Source of the DNA: Daldinia sp. FL1419
Taxonomy: Eukaryota > Ascomycota > Sordariomycetes > Xylariales > Hypoxylaceae
Assembly: GCA_025201765.1 (NCBI GenBank)
Contig: MU623480.1
Span: 1 to 64,000 of the forward strand
Length of the DNA stretch: 64,000 nucleotides
Reading direction: 5' to 3'
Positions 37,201-50,000 of the stretch are shown piece after piece. Within the stretch, counting starts at the first letter, position 1, and every line of letters starts with the position of its first letter. The position numbers were made by a program, and so were the translations under genes. The notes below the pieces were generated by a model. That model did no database searches, was not told where the DNA came from, and worked only from the letters and a program-made list of their open reading frames with translations.

Positions 37201-38526
37201 ATGGTGTTTACATCTATCTCATCTGGTGTGTTTGGAACACAAGCGGGAATTCCCCGGACTGTGCTTCTGACAGCTACCGTAGCTACTGCGGCATATTTAT
37301 CGGCCGGTCTCATCACACAGTCTAAAGGTGTCAAATCACAGGTCATCACGCCCTCGCCACGTACAACCAGTCTACCGAAGCTTTCAGAGAAGGAGACTTT
37401 GGCCCTCCCGTATCCCCCTGATGTCCTTCCCGGGGGGAGGGATGTGGAGACTCCATACGGTTCTATTCGAGTTTATGAATGGGGTCCCGAGGACGGGGAG
37501 AAGGTCCTTCTTGCTCATGGCATCAGTACACCCTCGGTAGCATTAGGAGATCTTGGACATGAATTTGTTGGTAGAGGGTGTCGCGTCATGCTTTTCGGTA
37601 ATTTACAACTCGCCCCTCTGCTCCAATTATATTCCGGTGGGAAAAAGCAATTTACTTACCTACCTCCCTTATTAGATCTCTTTGGACGTGGGTATTCGGA
37701 CGCGCCTAATGACCTCGTTTATGATGCGCGTCTTTACGTAACGCAGTTCCTGCTGGTCCTAGCATCATCCAAGCTACCATGGACGTCGTTTAATCTTGTG
37801 GGATACTCTCTCGGTGGTGGTCTTTGCGTCTCATTTGCCAGGTACTTCCCGCACATGGTCAACTCGCTCATCCTTGTAGCTGGCGGCGGCCTAATCCGGT
37901 CGTATCACGTCGGCTGGAAAAGTCGACTGCTCTATAACTGGGGGGTTCTGCCGGAGTTCCTAGTAAAAACACTAGTTCGAAGGAGGATACGGCCGAAGGC
38001 TGAGCAGCCGCATGGCGCCGCCGGAGCTGCCGATATCGCGTCAGCCGAAACTAAGCGACATCTACCGAACGGGGATAGTGATTCTAACGGCGGAGCCGGG
38101 TTTGATACCACCTCCATCTCTAGGTTTCGGCCGAACATCACGGTGTCCTCGATTGTGAGATGGCAGGTAGATCATCATGACGGATTCGTCACGGCATTTC
38201 TAAGTTCTATTCGAAACGCCCCTATTTACGCCCCACAAGAAGACTGGGTGGCCTTGAATAGAATTCTTGAGTATAGGAGAAGACATGAAAACGGTAACGG
38301 AGCCGGTCCGATTTCGGGGCTCCGCGCCGGAAGGGTTCTTATGATACTCGGGGAAGACGACCCCGTTGTCATCAAGGATGAGACGATAGAAGATGCGCAC
38401 AAGGTCCTCGGATATGACGGGGTGGAAACTGTGGTCTTACCCGGGGGCCATGAGATACCTATTTCGGCGAGTTCTGGCGTTGCGGGTGCGGCGGAGGCTT
38501 TCTGGCGTGGATATGCTGCGAAGTAG
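37201..38526 (+). CDS. Alpha/beta hydrolase-fold protein
   Basis: An open frame runs the full length, but family continuity shows a 78-bp intron at 37598-37675 (donor GTAATT, acceptor ATTAG). Removing it joins RVMLF to DLFGRGYSDAP, the standard strand-loop of this fold, and leaves 415 residues. Catalytic triad by position: nucleophile Ser177 in GYSLGGG, acid Asp361 (or Asp360) in GEDDPV, and His391 in GGHEIP. The HG of LLAHGIS is the oxyanion-hole loop. Residues 18-37 are hydrophobic and probably form a membrane anchor or signal. Between strands lies a lid insertion with a low-complexity Ala/Gly patch. Hydrolysis of an ester, epoxide or similar bond is expected; the substrate is unknown. A TATA-like box lies at 37061. 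The intron is free of stops and a multiple of three, so retention would give a 441-residue form with a disrupted active-site strand. Confidence 0.85.
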   Translation: MVFTSISSGVFGTQAGIPRTVLLTATVATAAYLSAGLITQSKGVKSQVITPSPRTTSLPKLSEKETLALPYPPDVLPGGRDVETPYGSIRVYEWGPEDGEKVLLAHGISTPSVALGDLGHEFVGRGCRVMLFGNLQLAPLLQLYSGGKKQFTYLPPLLDLFGRGYSDAPNDLVYDARLYVTQFLLVLASSKLPWTSFNLVGYSLGGGLCVSFARYFPHMVNSLILVAGGGLIRSYHVGWKSRLLYNWGVLPEFLVKTLVRRRIRPKAEQPHGAAGAADIASAETKRHLPNGDSDSNGGAGFDTTSISRFRPNITVSSIVRWQVDHHDGFVTAFLSSIRNAPIYAPQEDWVALNRILEYRRRHENGNGAGPISGLRAGRVLMILGEDDPVVIKDETIEDAHKVLGYDGVETVVLPGGHEIPISASSGVAGAAEAFWRGYAAK

Positions 38527-41500
38527 GTCTTATCGTTGGTAAAACATTCTTTTTTTTTTCTTTTTTTTTTTTTCTTGAAAACGACCGCAGATAGATTGAC
38601 CTCCTCAGTACCTAGACCTACCCTGATGCATATAAGCCTATAGTTAATTTAGATGCCACATTGATTGTCCCTGCTAAGCCCTTTAGCCCCCCTAGCGGTA
38701 GGACTTGACTGAAAACTAGATTGAAACACACGGGTAGGCGGATAGGCTCGCCTAGGGATAGTTCGTTCTTGACCACCAATTCCGGAATTTCTACGAGGAA
38801 GGACGAGCGAAGGATGAACGTAGACGAGGAAAATAAAATCGTTTGCATACGACAAACATGACCGTAAAGTGACCCTCTGCCTGTAGGTACAACGAGCAAG
38901 TAGTCCGAGGGCGACCATACGAGTCACATTTCGTTCATGGCATCCCAAGACCCCAATTCTCCGCATGCATCCAACTATTGTCCTAGCATAGTTCTTTTAT
39001 ATGACAAAGGACAAGCTCCATACTTGCTCAGTCGACCGTTGTATTATGTACATCCCCGGTGGGCAAACCATTGTGCCTTTTAGCGGCATGTCGAAACAGT
39101 GACAAGCTTTTCATGTAGTTTATATTTTCAAAGGACACTAGCCTCACTAAAGCTCACTATGGGTTCATTTGCTCGAGTTTGCATCTCTTACGGTAGAAGC
39201 TACGTCCTATTCAGGAATCTTGCACGCCGACTAGTTCGCAAAATAAGACACCGTCTAGGTTAGGAACATGGCAGTACGACAACTGTCTTTGCATGCTGTA
39301 TGAGTGATGATCTACCCCTCAAAACCTTTAAGCGCAGTAAGGAGGCCTCGGGGATACGATGGTTTGAATTCAGCCTTTGTTTGTTATAGTATGACATATT
39401 GCATAGATAACAAAACTCGCAGTAGCTAGATCAACATGATTTGTTCGTCTAGAGGCGGATTCACTAGCCGTTTTCTTAGACGACACGCCAAGGCCATTGG
39501 CGCCGGCTTTGAAGGTTCATTACCAATCGTATCGGACCCCAGATGGTGGGTGGTGTGTACAGGCCTGACAGGGTAGTATGTCGATGTGTATACTACCACG
39601 TAGTAGTGCGTGGCCGTGCTGTCCGAGAACAATCTGGGGATTGCTTACTGATTTTCTTGCAGCACACATGGGCCTATCATATGCGATCGTATGCATTGTA
39701 AGCATTGACCCCAAGGGCGCACTAACTTGGCGTCGGCATGGCCACGACTGGCTACCCCGACGGGCTGCAGAATGCGTAGATTGTGTTAGATCAGCATCCA
39801 GTGCTTATAATTGCTCGGAAATGGTTAGATCAGGAAGCAGAAGGGGTAAAAACATAGAACGTTCTTCTGATACCCACCGAGAATATGCATGACACGTCGC
39901 TATATCCACCTCCTGTCCATCTTTAACGTATATGGGGTTAGGAATGCTTGTGGCCGGGCTGGGAGAATTGCTGGATAGGTAGGTTAGGTTAGGAAGCACG
40001 GTAGGAAGGTTAGGAAGTGGGCGACTAGGTAGGCAACTCGGTAGGCAACTCGGTAGCCATCATCTAGATGGCCATTCAGATAACTCGGGTGTTTGTAGAT
40101 CAGACGATAAATGTGTAGGTACATGTATAGTAGTAATATCTGCAAATGCGATTGGTAGATTTTCCAGGATTACATACAATGAAGCACAGTACCACAACCG
40201 GGCTTTATAACCCCTATATTATACCATATCGTGGTCGGTTTAATAGGTATAACCATGGTGTATATCGTGCGTAAGTGTATGTAAAAGGGGGAACATGATG
40301 ATCCCAAACTATATAAGTCCAGGATTTACATGTCAGGGATCAGGCCGTTGGGAATCTTTAGGGTTCATTCCGATACAAGTACCATACTATGTATATTCAA
40401 GGATCCTGTGATGTAAGTTAATAACTTTAGTATAAAGAAATTACATCAAAAAGGTGTGTGTGTTAGATATAGCGAGCTTAATCGAGGTCGTTAAAGGTGT
40501 TGGTAGGGATTCCCCTTTTACCCCGCAATTCCGTTTAAGTTCTGGATTGCAGGTGACGTAGGTGGGCAAATCAGAAGTGCGACGTATGAATCTTATAGTA
40601 TGTAATATTGTTAGCGTTATCAGCAGTTTCACACCTATTATCCCCGCAAAACTCTAATCTCGCCTTAGCAGCTGTCTCTTCTTGCGTTTGTAACTTACGT
40701 TAAAGTAGGACATCGTTAGCACATGCTCCAGTTTCTCTAGGTGCATTAGCGTAGAGCTGTTTTAGCAAGCTTATCCAGTAGGCTTTCAACCCTCCAAAAG
40801 CTAGTCTTGCCGATCTTTGGACCCCATTGGAAGTGAGTTCCAAGAATCTGAACCGATTGAACGACCCATGCCGCAGTTGCTGTAGTTGTCTGCAATTATA
40901 TGCACTATCCATCCATTGCGACCGCCCTGGTCCCATATTGATCCTACCATATCTGAGATTCCGACAAACGGCAACTACCTAACCTAGGTACTTTAGCAGC
41001 TTAGATAGGTAGCTTCAACTCAACTCGCCTTCTTCATACCTCTTTTACATTTTCTTACCTGTTCCTACACTACTTTGTTAAATCACTTGTCTTTGCCCAT
41101 CGCTCATCGCTCATCGCCCGTCGCCCGTCGCCCGTACTCCAAAAAGTTCCATATCCACTGACCAAGCTTACTTTTTATTCGGCTCTCTATCCGGTATTAC
41201 ATTTCCGTTATTCTACTTTCGGAAATAATATCAAAGTATTAGAATCCACACCATCTAGAAGCTCGAAGTTACCCCGCCTGAAACGCTTGGACACTTGGAG
41301 CATCCCCCCTAAAAAAAGAAGAATCGAGTCAGTCGATGCAACCCGATTTAGCATCGTCACTTAATCAATCAGCAAGATACTTTCTTTGATAGTGTGCATT
41401 GGCGTCTTATCGCGTCAAAGCGGGAAAAGAACGGCTGATCGCATTGTCATCGCCACACCTATCAACCTATCCGCTTCGTTACTTGGTCTTTTACCGTACC

Positions 41501-41928
41501 ACACTCATACCTCTTTTACCTACACTCCCTTGTCATTTGTGATACTACCTGACTTACCACAAAGGAAAATATTACATCTCGTTCTATTCTCTTTGATCAT
41601 TCCGCTGTCTTCTGTTTCTTTCCGACCTCGATCTTGTGTTCCAATCGCCAAGTCGATCATCCCATGCAATAAACTCAAGGTTTCACTTCTGTTACTCCTA
41701 TAACGCCACATCATACCATAGTTCCAGTTGAAACACGTATTGTCCAGTTTATATCGTGCGATTGAAATCGGCTACAAAAGGTAGTCAACCGCTAGACAGC
41801 TATATAAGTCGGCACGCTCAACCCAAGGCCTACTACGCTTTTGGCAACCCATTCTACAACCATTTTACACCATTTTATAACCATTCCACATTTAAACGAT
41901 CGTAACCAGATCATTTCTAAAAATCAAC
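38527..41928. other. Intergenic spacer, 3.4 kb
   Basis: Poly-T tract at 38550-38574, GGTAGGCAACTC twice at 40028-40051, and a five-copy 7-bp repeat at 41101. The pyrimidine-rich region from 41040 to 41928 probably holds the promoter and a long leader of the downstream Ser-rich gene. No gene was recognised. Confidence 0.55.
41101..41135. repeat. 7-bp tandem repeat, five copies
   Basis: CGCTCAT twice then CGCCCGT three times, about 800 bp before the Ser-rich gene. Two unit types in blocks suggest slippage after a first mutation. Confidence 0.9.
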
Positions 41929-42741
41929 ATGTCTAACGACAACACAAACGGCCCCTCCCACGACCGCCGTGGTTCTGTCACTTCTGCCGCCTTCTCTAAC
42001 CTCTTCCAACGAAGCAACTCGACCTCTACTGGAAATGGGAATAGTCGCGAATCGGTCACATCAGCAGCAGCTAGAGACCAACGTCGACGACTATCCGTTA
42101 CTACAGTAGGACTATCCGGAACATCGCCTAGTTCTGGAAATGCTTCATTTGGAATGCGCAGAGGTAGCATTTCTACCAACAACTCGGATTCAATCGACGA
42201 GAGCGCCATCGATGATGAAGAATCTGCCAAAACAGGACCTACTTCACCCTTTGCTCGTCGTATGAGTTTTGGTGCTCAGGCTATGCTTAACCTGCGTGCC
42301 GGACCCGGAAGCCCCGGGTCAACTGGTAGGACTTCCCAGGAGTCTCGGAGTATTTCTAACGGGAATGCGCGCCTTCCATCTTCCAGTGTTCCGTCCGCCT
42401 CGGCTATTGCGAGACGGGCAAGCACCCCTCAGGCAAGCAATGTACTACCCTACAGAGCCCCTTCTGACATATTTTCTGCTCGGGCAGATAATGCATACAA
42501 CTGGTCCGAGCAGCTTAGATCCCGCGCCGAAAGCAGTGTCCAAGGTCATCGACCGACCTTTGGACCTCACAGATACGGTTCGCCGCCTCGCGGCAGTGGT
42601 CAGCATGACCGCTCCAAATCCGTTTCCGAAATGCCAGCTCCACCACAACAAGCTGCCACTATGAAACCAAAACAGCCAGAAAGACCAAAGCCAGACCACA
42701 TGCAAGAGCGCATTCTCAAAGGCGATTTCTACATGGACTGA
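41929..42741 (+). CDS. Ser-rich low-complexity protein with repeated RRxS sites
   Basis: Single-exon 270-residue frame starting MSNDNTN. Not assigned to a named family, though the ending ILKGDFYMD looks like a conserved motif. No membrane segment or enzyme motif is visible. Five basic-directed sites RRxS occur: RRGS (residues 14-17), RRLS (about 53), RRGS (about 78), RRMS (about 109) and RRAS (about 164), plus RSKSVS near 230. This is the consensus for cAMP-dependent protein kinase and, read more loosely, for other AGC kinases and 14-3-3 binding, so regulation by phosphorylation is a fair inference. The rest is Ser/Gly/Pro/Asn-rich and likely disordered. A long pyrimidine-rich leader lies upstream. 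Function is unknown. Confidence 0.8.
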   Translation: MSNDNTNGPSHDRRGSVTSAAFSNLFQRSNSTSTGNGNSRESVTSAAARDQRRRLSVTTVGLSGTSPSSGNASFGMRRGSISTNNSDSIDESAIDDEESAKTGPTSPFARRMSFGAQAMLNLRAGPGSPGSTGRTSQESRSISNGNARLPSSSVPSASAIARRASTPQASNVLPYRAPSDIFSARADNAYNWSEQLRSRAESSVQGHRPTFGPHRYGSPPRGSGQHDRSKSVSEMPAPPQQAATMKPKQPERPKPDHMQERILKGDFYMD

Positions 42742-44051
42742 TTATGGTTGGCATTGTGGGTTAATCTCAGCGTTGATTTAGTTTTCAATATTTTGGGAAA
42801 CAACCCTCTTCCGAGCTATCCGTTACGGTTCCACGGCCACTCACATGGCCGCGAGTCATCTGCTCTATCTGCTGTATTTCCTTTGCACAATGTCCCTTCA
42901 ACTAACGTCATTCGTTCCAACGGCTTGTTTCCATGGCGTTTGAGATGAGGAAAGTGCGGGGGATAACCGGGTAAATTGTCTTCTCAACACATACCTAAAC
43001 TCAGCCGGGGGGTGGCAGTGTCGCTTGTGGGGATGACGTGACAGGGGGAGAGTCAAATGGTGGAAGCTGCTACGCAAAAACGATATTGTTTGCCCTTTGC
43101 AACCTATTATGCTTATAAAACCAGCGTCGCGGGAAATTCAAAGGGCTTGTAAGAGCTACCGGAGCCACAGGGCCTAGTTGCATACCTATGTATGATATAT
43201 GTTGGACTGGGACGGTCTAAATGCGCATTATTACAGACGTCGGAGAGGGCTGAGCACACTTACCTAAAGTACCTACCACATGTACGCGGATAACGGAAAT
43301 GAGGTCATTCGACGAGAGGATATCTTTAGCAGCCAGTTCATAAAATGTTGTTTCTGTGCAGAATTCAGTGTAGCTAGATCGCTAAGTTATACTATTCAGA
43401 TTGACACATGAAGAAAATTCAACCCATAAAAAAATTTAAACATATGAACTACCCGTCATGATGATCGCTCTGATAGATTAATAGAGTAGTATCAATTCGA
43501 ATCTTTTCTACTGACAAGTAAATATTTTACGCCACTTCCAACAAACGCAACCACGAGAGTGAGTAAAAAACGCAATCGTTTGGAATCGTTCCAACGTCTC
43601 CCCCAATACGCCCGGCCTAAACACCGATTCCCGGTTCATAATCCACCGGAGCCCGAGCCGATAGGAAAAAGAGAGCAAAGAACTCTACGCCCAGTTCACC
43701 GAAGTACTGTATCCGGCTCCCGAAAAAAAAAAATCCACTATCTCCGACGCCTCGGCAAGCAAGTTGTGTATCGCATCTGATTTCATATTGTGTATGTGGT
43801 GTAGATATATGTAGGATAAGCATGTCCGTGCAGGGTCAAAGTAAAGACCGATTAATAACCCATAGCGGCGAAGTTGAGGAGTCGTCGAAACGTCCACTCT
43901 TCCCCTTCGCTCTTTTTCTTGATATATTTCCCCGTAGTTTCTCGTATACTCTTCTTCTCTTCCCAACGTAAATTTAGAAAGTGTGTAGGTATAATGTCGT
44001 AATATTACAAGCAATTCAATTCCCCTATATAAACATCGTTTATCAGGCGTC
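42742..44051. other. Intergenic spacer, 1.3 kb
   Basis: Between convergent 3' ends. Short open frames only, with no motif. An A-rich run sits at 43722-43732. Confidence 0.6.
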
Positions 44052-47026
44052 CTAGAACTGGAAGAAATTTCCGTTAGGAGCACCTTGAGGCGGAGGTGCC
44101 GCGGCGAAGCCTTCTGATACGGGAAGGGGCCCGAGCATATCGTTCTGCATCATGTAGCGCATAGTGTCCTCATAGGAGACCGGGTCTCCGGGACTACCGC
44201 CACCGAAGCCGGTTAACGTGAGTCCAAGTGCCTGTTCGAATCCATCTCCGAGACTACCGTAGTCGAAATCATTGGATCCAAATGGCGAGACCATCCATGG
44301 CATCAGAGATTGTTCAGGTGTCATACCCATCGGTAAACTGCTTCTAGCTGCCGTGCTGCCTGCCGTCGGGTCGTACATAAAGGGTTGATGGGGTTGCGGG
44401 GTTGTGCGCAGCCACGCTTGAAATGCCTGTGGGTTGTTACTGTCCACACCGGACACAGGTGGATTTGAACCGTTGCTGCGCGGCGGGCCGTTTCCGGTTG
44501 CTACTTCTGATAATAATTGAAGGGGAGTGTTTGTTGGTTCAGGATTTGAAAGAGGTGGGTGCTGATGTTGTTGCGAATGTTGTGGATGTTGTTGTTGTTG
44601 CTCTTGCTGCTGCTGTTGCTGCTGTTGCTGCAACTGGGGGCCCGCATCACTATCATCATCTGTTGGAGACACTGACCTCTTAGCGTGATGAGCCGCCGCG
44701 AGCTCTGATTCTTCGTCATTCTGGCCTGCCTTGCCTTGGGCTTGACCTTGCCTATAAAACCAGTTCCGTAACATGGCTAAAACGAGAAGAAATTTGCTAG
44801 CGGGACGTGATTTATCTGATGCGGCGACCGCGCGGAATTTCTCGAGCAGCTTCTCAAGATACTCGGCAACCTTCATATTGTCCTTATTAATGACCTTACC
44901 TAATTCCGAATCCGAGTTGCTGGCGCTGAAGTACATTTTTATCAAGACCACTACGGCATAAGCAACTCGGACGAAACTGAAGATTGGGATACAGCGGATA
45001 CTATGGACGTCCATAGATAAGAAAGTTTCGAAAATACCATCGATAGCGGTAAGACATGATGAGAGGGCGCTAATATGCGATGGGGTTAAAGAATCGTCCA
45101 AGCCCGGAATAGGCTCCCGAAGGGAATCAGCATTACACGGCGGTCGATGCTCATCCGGGCTCTTATCAACGTGAAGTGCAATCTCGTGCATATATAAGTT
45201 CAATACGTGAAAGCCGAGGACAAGGGACGCTGCTAGAGATTAGCTAATATGAAAATATATACGGAATCTGACACCAACATACGTCTTTTATCTGATTTGG
45301 GAATAGATTCACTATACTTAGCAAGGTCACGTTCAAACCCTCGAAGGGCAAACTGCACTTTCTGCTCCGAAACATTTACAAAAACGCTAGGGTCATCCAT
45401 AGAAAACTGGATGCCTACGTCCTCGGCGAGTCTGTGCGTCCATACAAGATGGCACAGGTACCTATCGGTGGGTGCCGCCTCCGGCGAAGATTCTAGGATG
45501 TCCATACATTCAGTCATGAACGACTGCCATCTAATCAAGTTCGGGCGGTGTAAAGCCATGGATACATTCGAAGAAAGGAAGTAAACTGCGAGCCATGTCC
45601 GTCGCCCTTCGATCGAGGTAGGATCGGGGAGAGGTTGTTTTCTAAAAGGATGATCACGCCAGGTATACGGTACAAGTCGCGACTTTGGGTTGTACTTCCT
45701 CCTACCCAAGCCAATGTCGATCGACATAACGGCCGCCAAATGTACGAATTGGTAAAACTTCAACTCTTCGAAATGCTCAGGCGGGTAATACCAGATAACG
45801 CTGATGAGGAGCGACTGGACTAGTTCTAGAGACTTCTTTCCCGCTATGATGATATGATCGGCGAATATCTGCATAATCTCCTTTACCAGCTGACGTTGAA
45901 GCTTCGGGGTCTCGGATGAGGCGGCCGCAATGACGGCGAGGAATAGGATCGGCTTCGTCCTACGGACTTCGGCGGCAGTCGTACCTTCAGGAAAGACAAC
46001 CGCCGGTAGATGCGGCACCATGTCTTCCATATACCGAGTAAATAGAGCGGTAGCTTCACTCATGGTTAGTAACCCACGATCAACTATATCAGGCGACTGC
46101 TGCTCCGCTCCAGCGTTAGACTTGGGTGGCGCCGGCGAGGCACCGGTCACGCCAGGTGAGCCGACTATCGGCTCAGTAAATTTTCGCTTCTGGCCCGCCA
46201 TAGCTGCAGGCGGTGCTAGCGGACGTTTCTCAGGTGAAGGCACGGGGTGGGGCTGGGAATGAGATTGGTGTTGATGTTGATATTGATGCTGGTGCCGATG
46301 CTGGTGTTGGTGTTGGTGTTGGTGTTGATGCTGAGTGTCTCTAGACGGAGCGCCCCAATCTCTTGCGGGTGCGCTATGGTTGTATCCGAAGATATGGTCG
46401 TCCGATGGGGGCGGATGAGCGGCATTGTTGCTGGACGTTCCTCTGCTTGCCTGAAGGCTCGCAGTAAGGGCATCAATTTTCTTCTCGAGTTCGGCAACAC
46501 GACTATCCGTCTTCTTCTGCCTCTTTCGCGTTGGCTGCGTCACAATACAATTCCTCCCTGCCTTCGCGCATCGTTTACACGGTCCGTCGGGATTCGCTGG
46601 ATCGGGTTCGCATTTCACTTTCAACCCACGGCAGGCCTCGCAGGCCCGCGGCCTCTTTGGATCGTTCGGATCGTGCGCGGCATTAGGAGTATCGCTATTT
46701 ACCGAATGGGAATGACCGTTGGGCGTTTGAGGAGTGAAGCCTGTGGTAGGAGTTGGCGGTGACTGACCAGACGTTTGAGCATGAAGTTGCTGTTGAAGTG
46801 GTGAATCTGAAAGTTCTGAATGTGTTGACGTTTGAACTTGTGATGGACCTGTTGAAGATGATAATGATGTTGATGTTGATATCGATGCTGATTTTGAGGC
46901 GGGAACTCCTGTTGCAGCTGCGGCGGCGGCAGAAACTTGAGGTGGTATCGAATTCGTCGAGCCATTGACTATAATTGAATCCTCACCAGCATCACGAAGA
47001 CGTGGGTCAAGCGAAGCCGGATCCAT
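44052..47026 (-). CDS. Zn2Cys6 transcription factor, War1-like
   Basis: Two exons on the minus strand, 47026-45283 and 45232-44052, separated by a 50-bp intron (GTATGT, branch GCTAAT), giving about 974 residues. Start ATG at 47026 (MDPASL). The binuclear zinc cluster lies at about 129-160 (ACEACRGLKVKC, then GPCKRCAKAGRNC) and is followed by a basic linker and coiled coil (DSRVAELEKKID), the standard DNA-binding and dimerising module. The cluster with its CEPDPANPDG loop resembles fungal proteins annotated as War1, the yeast weak-acid stress regulator; orthology is a suggestion, not shown. A central fungal regulatory region follows (YYPPEHFEELKFYQFVHLA). Low-complexity tracts: (His-Gln)n at 46259-46331 and polyQ at 44583-44637. 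The intron ends in TAGCAG, so two acceptors three bases apart are usable. Confidence 0.9.
44583..44637 (-). repeat. PolyQ-coding CAG/CAA repeat
   Basis: About fifteen Gln codons, broken by one Glu, followed by His/Gln-rich sequence. Mixed CAA and CAG codons indicate an older, partly stabilised tract. Confidence 0.9.
46259..46331 (-). repeat. (His-Gln)n-coding hexanucleotide repeat
   Basis: CAC/CAT-CAA/CAG alternation encoding more than ten His-Gln pairs in the linker after the zinc cluster of the War1-like factor. Confidence 0.9.
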
Positions 47027-50000
47027 CTCCAACTTTTCTTTTTTTCTCCGTCCTCCGAGAAAAAAATTTGATTGAGATAACCCGCTTACCGACTTGGTGC
47101 TAGAGGCTCACACGTACAATGCGTACAATGTCGCAATGGTAGATGACCGACTCGGCGGTTGTAACGGTCAACATAACACCCGGCGGCCGACGGTATGAGA
47201 TGGTACATGGGAGGGAAATCAACGGGGCGGGAATTTCGTAGATGAGTGGCAAGTGGCTGGACCTTTCAGGGCCTTGGGGTCTGGGGGGAGGTCCTCTTTC
47301 CTTTGATAACTGGTTTTGGTGCTGGTTCTGGTCCTAGTGTACAAAGCAAAACTGGGGGTAGAAGCCCGTCCGGTTCCACTCTTTTGACTATGCTTAACTA
47401 GGACCTATGACGGACTTGGGCAGTTCGTTACGTACCTCCAATCTCATGAGAAATGACCCGATGTTCTTCCGGAGCGTGCTACCCCCTTTTCCACTTTGTC
47501 CACTTTTTCCACTCTATGTAACCATCCTGCCATCGTCAAAACCCGAACGTTGTGAGGAATTCTCTAATATGAGAAAATGTTCAAGCCTCAAATATTCATA
47601 TGTATTTTCTAGTGCATTCAGGATTTAATCCTTGTTGATATATTCCGTCGATCCGATGTGCTGACAAACGAGCGTCATCTTCAATTTTCGGGATCCCGAT
47701 TCTCCTTTGTACGTTGGGTACCTAGGTACCTGACTTTGATAACTCCACATCAAGATTACTCACAGGATCACCCGCCAGTCATTTTACATACAACTTGAAA
47801 GCCGGCTATTGCTAACCATTTTCTCGTAATTGGTTACGTGCCTGGGACCTAAGTGCCTAGCTAAAAATATCATATTATTTTGATTCGCCAATGACTGCTA
47901 CTAGATAACCATCTTGAACATATACGTATCATATCATATATCAATATACGTTTACCAACGAACAATACAGGATCGGATAATAACACTCTAGCCTAGCAGT
48001 ATATATACCACACAATAGACCTCAACCAAGCGGTACTCGAATAATAACTTTCCCAGAACGAGGGCATTCACGTTAGTTTACTCTTTATCTTTATACTTAT
48101 TTACTATGAATTCACGTGACTGGTGGCTTTCTCATTCAGGTTCATACTAGAAATCGTGACTTTTGCGTAGCAAGACTCATTATACCACGAGGCGAACCAA
48201 GAAGCGAGGAAACAACCCTGTTGTTCCGCGAGCAACCTGTCTACAACTATGGCTACCGACGACACATAGAACAAGTCCTTTGCTCTAGTGTATATTTATT
48301 AGTACGAGCTAGAAACCCGACAACTCCACAACCACGATGAATTATCAAAAAGGTGCAATAATTATAATAACGAATATCACTAACTTAATATTTAATGATT
48401 AAATAAAAGTATAAGATAGAGGTTGTTTGGTTACGTCTTCCTATGCCAATCAGATATGGTAGCTGAATCCTATAATAATGAAAACCACATTGGCCACAAA
48501 ACGATATATAAAAATTGGGCATTTCAGTTAAGCAGCGTTTTTTCGAGAATACTCCATCGCGTCTAATCGGTAACTAAGGACTTAGGACTTAGGAACGCCG
48601 GATATGCAGGGACAGTTTCCACGAACAGCACGTCATATATAAGTTGGTGGTGGATTTGACATCTCCCTTGAATGAGCTATCCGGCATCAGCTCGGCGTTA
48701 CGCAATTATGCCGAGAGATTCTAAAGGATCCCATATAGAGAAGCGCAACTAAAAAAAAAACCGACACGAATTAGATTCGTCTACAGGACCGATTCACTCA
48801 CGATGATGACGATTTTGAGCATGCTAGCTGCAGGTTGAATTCGCAATGCGAAAAAAGGTAAACGAGAAAGAATTGAAGTAGATGCAAATGGATTCTGATT
48901 TGCAGTCGTCCTGTAGCACCATGTTCCTAACTACTGAAAATATATCAATAAACGCGTAAACGCGCGTTGTGGCGTAGTGCATCTAGTGCCTGGCAAGATT
49001 TTGACTGTGCAGAGAAGATCATCATACATAATTTATCTTTCCATTGTTACGAGCAGCCGGCTGCATAATACATGTCCGGATGGGGAGACGATACTCATAA
49101 CACCATGGGAGCACGCAAGCAACAGGCGCATATGTCAATCAATATAGAACTCCTGCTCCTATGTAGTACGAGGAATCATTACCTGCTTATTCGAGGTCCA
49201 TAACCTAGGTAGGTGGGTAGTTCTATTAGACGTTGAACCAACCAGCCGGAATTACCGTATCATTGGAAATATGTCTGCCAAGCCTGTTATATGACGCACC
49301 TTGCTATAAGTAAAACATATAAGGTATAGCTCTCTGTCGTACTTGATGAAATAATTATATTCTCCCAGGTATATCTTCAAAGCCGGCCTGTAGGGTTCTC
49401 GCTTAGCGAACCCGATCTCACATTGTCTCAGCCTCCGCGTTTGGGTAGATTGGCTTCGTTCGCTTACACGATATTATGTATGGATCTGCAACTTGCCGAT
49501 AGCATTCAAAACTATTTAACTTTATCTTAGGAGAAATTTGGTATTATTGACGTTCAAATACTGTCTCTACCAAGATTACAAGGCTCAAGCCCCGGTTGCA
49601 GATAGCCGTGCGCAGGTCACAAGGTCTCGGAAGAAACACGCACGAAACGGATGGACGTCTGTTTAGTATGTCAGTCTCAGATCTCTTCTCCCGTCGCCCA
49701 AGCGTAGCTTAAGTAGGAAATTCAGCCACAGTTCAGTCGTTGTTTATGTGCACCATATATGCACGCGAATAGGGTGACGCTGTGACCTCTTAGACTTATT
49801 CGGTAATACCAAATTTGCCCTTGTTGATCTTAGCCGCATTCGAAATGAAATCCCCCGGGTTCTCCGATGGGGACAGAAGCTCGTGCACGTGGATATGGGC
49901 TGACATGTCACTTTACCCCCCTGGCTCACTTCCCTGGAGATGAGTACCGCCCTTTTCGAGTCCGGGGTGCAGATAACGGATGGTGCCTACGTTTCCGTAA

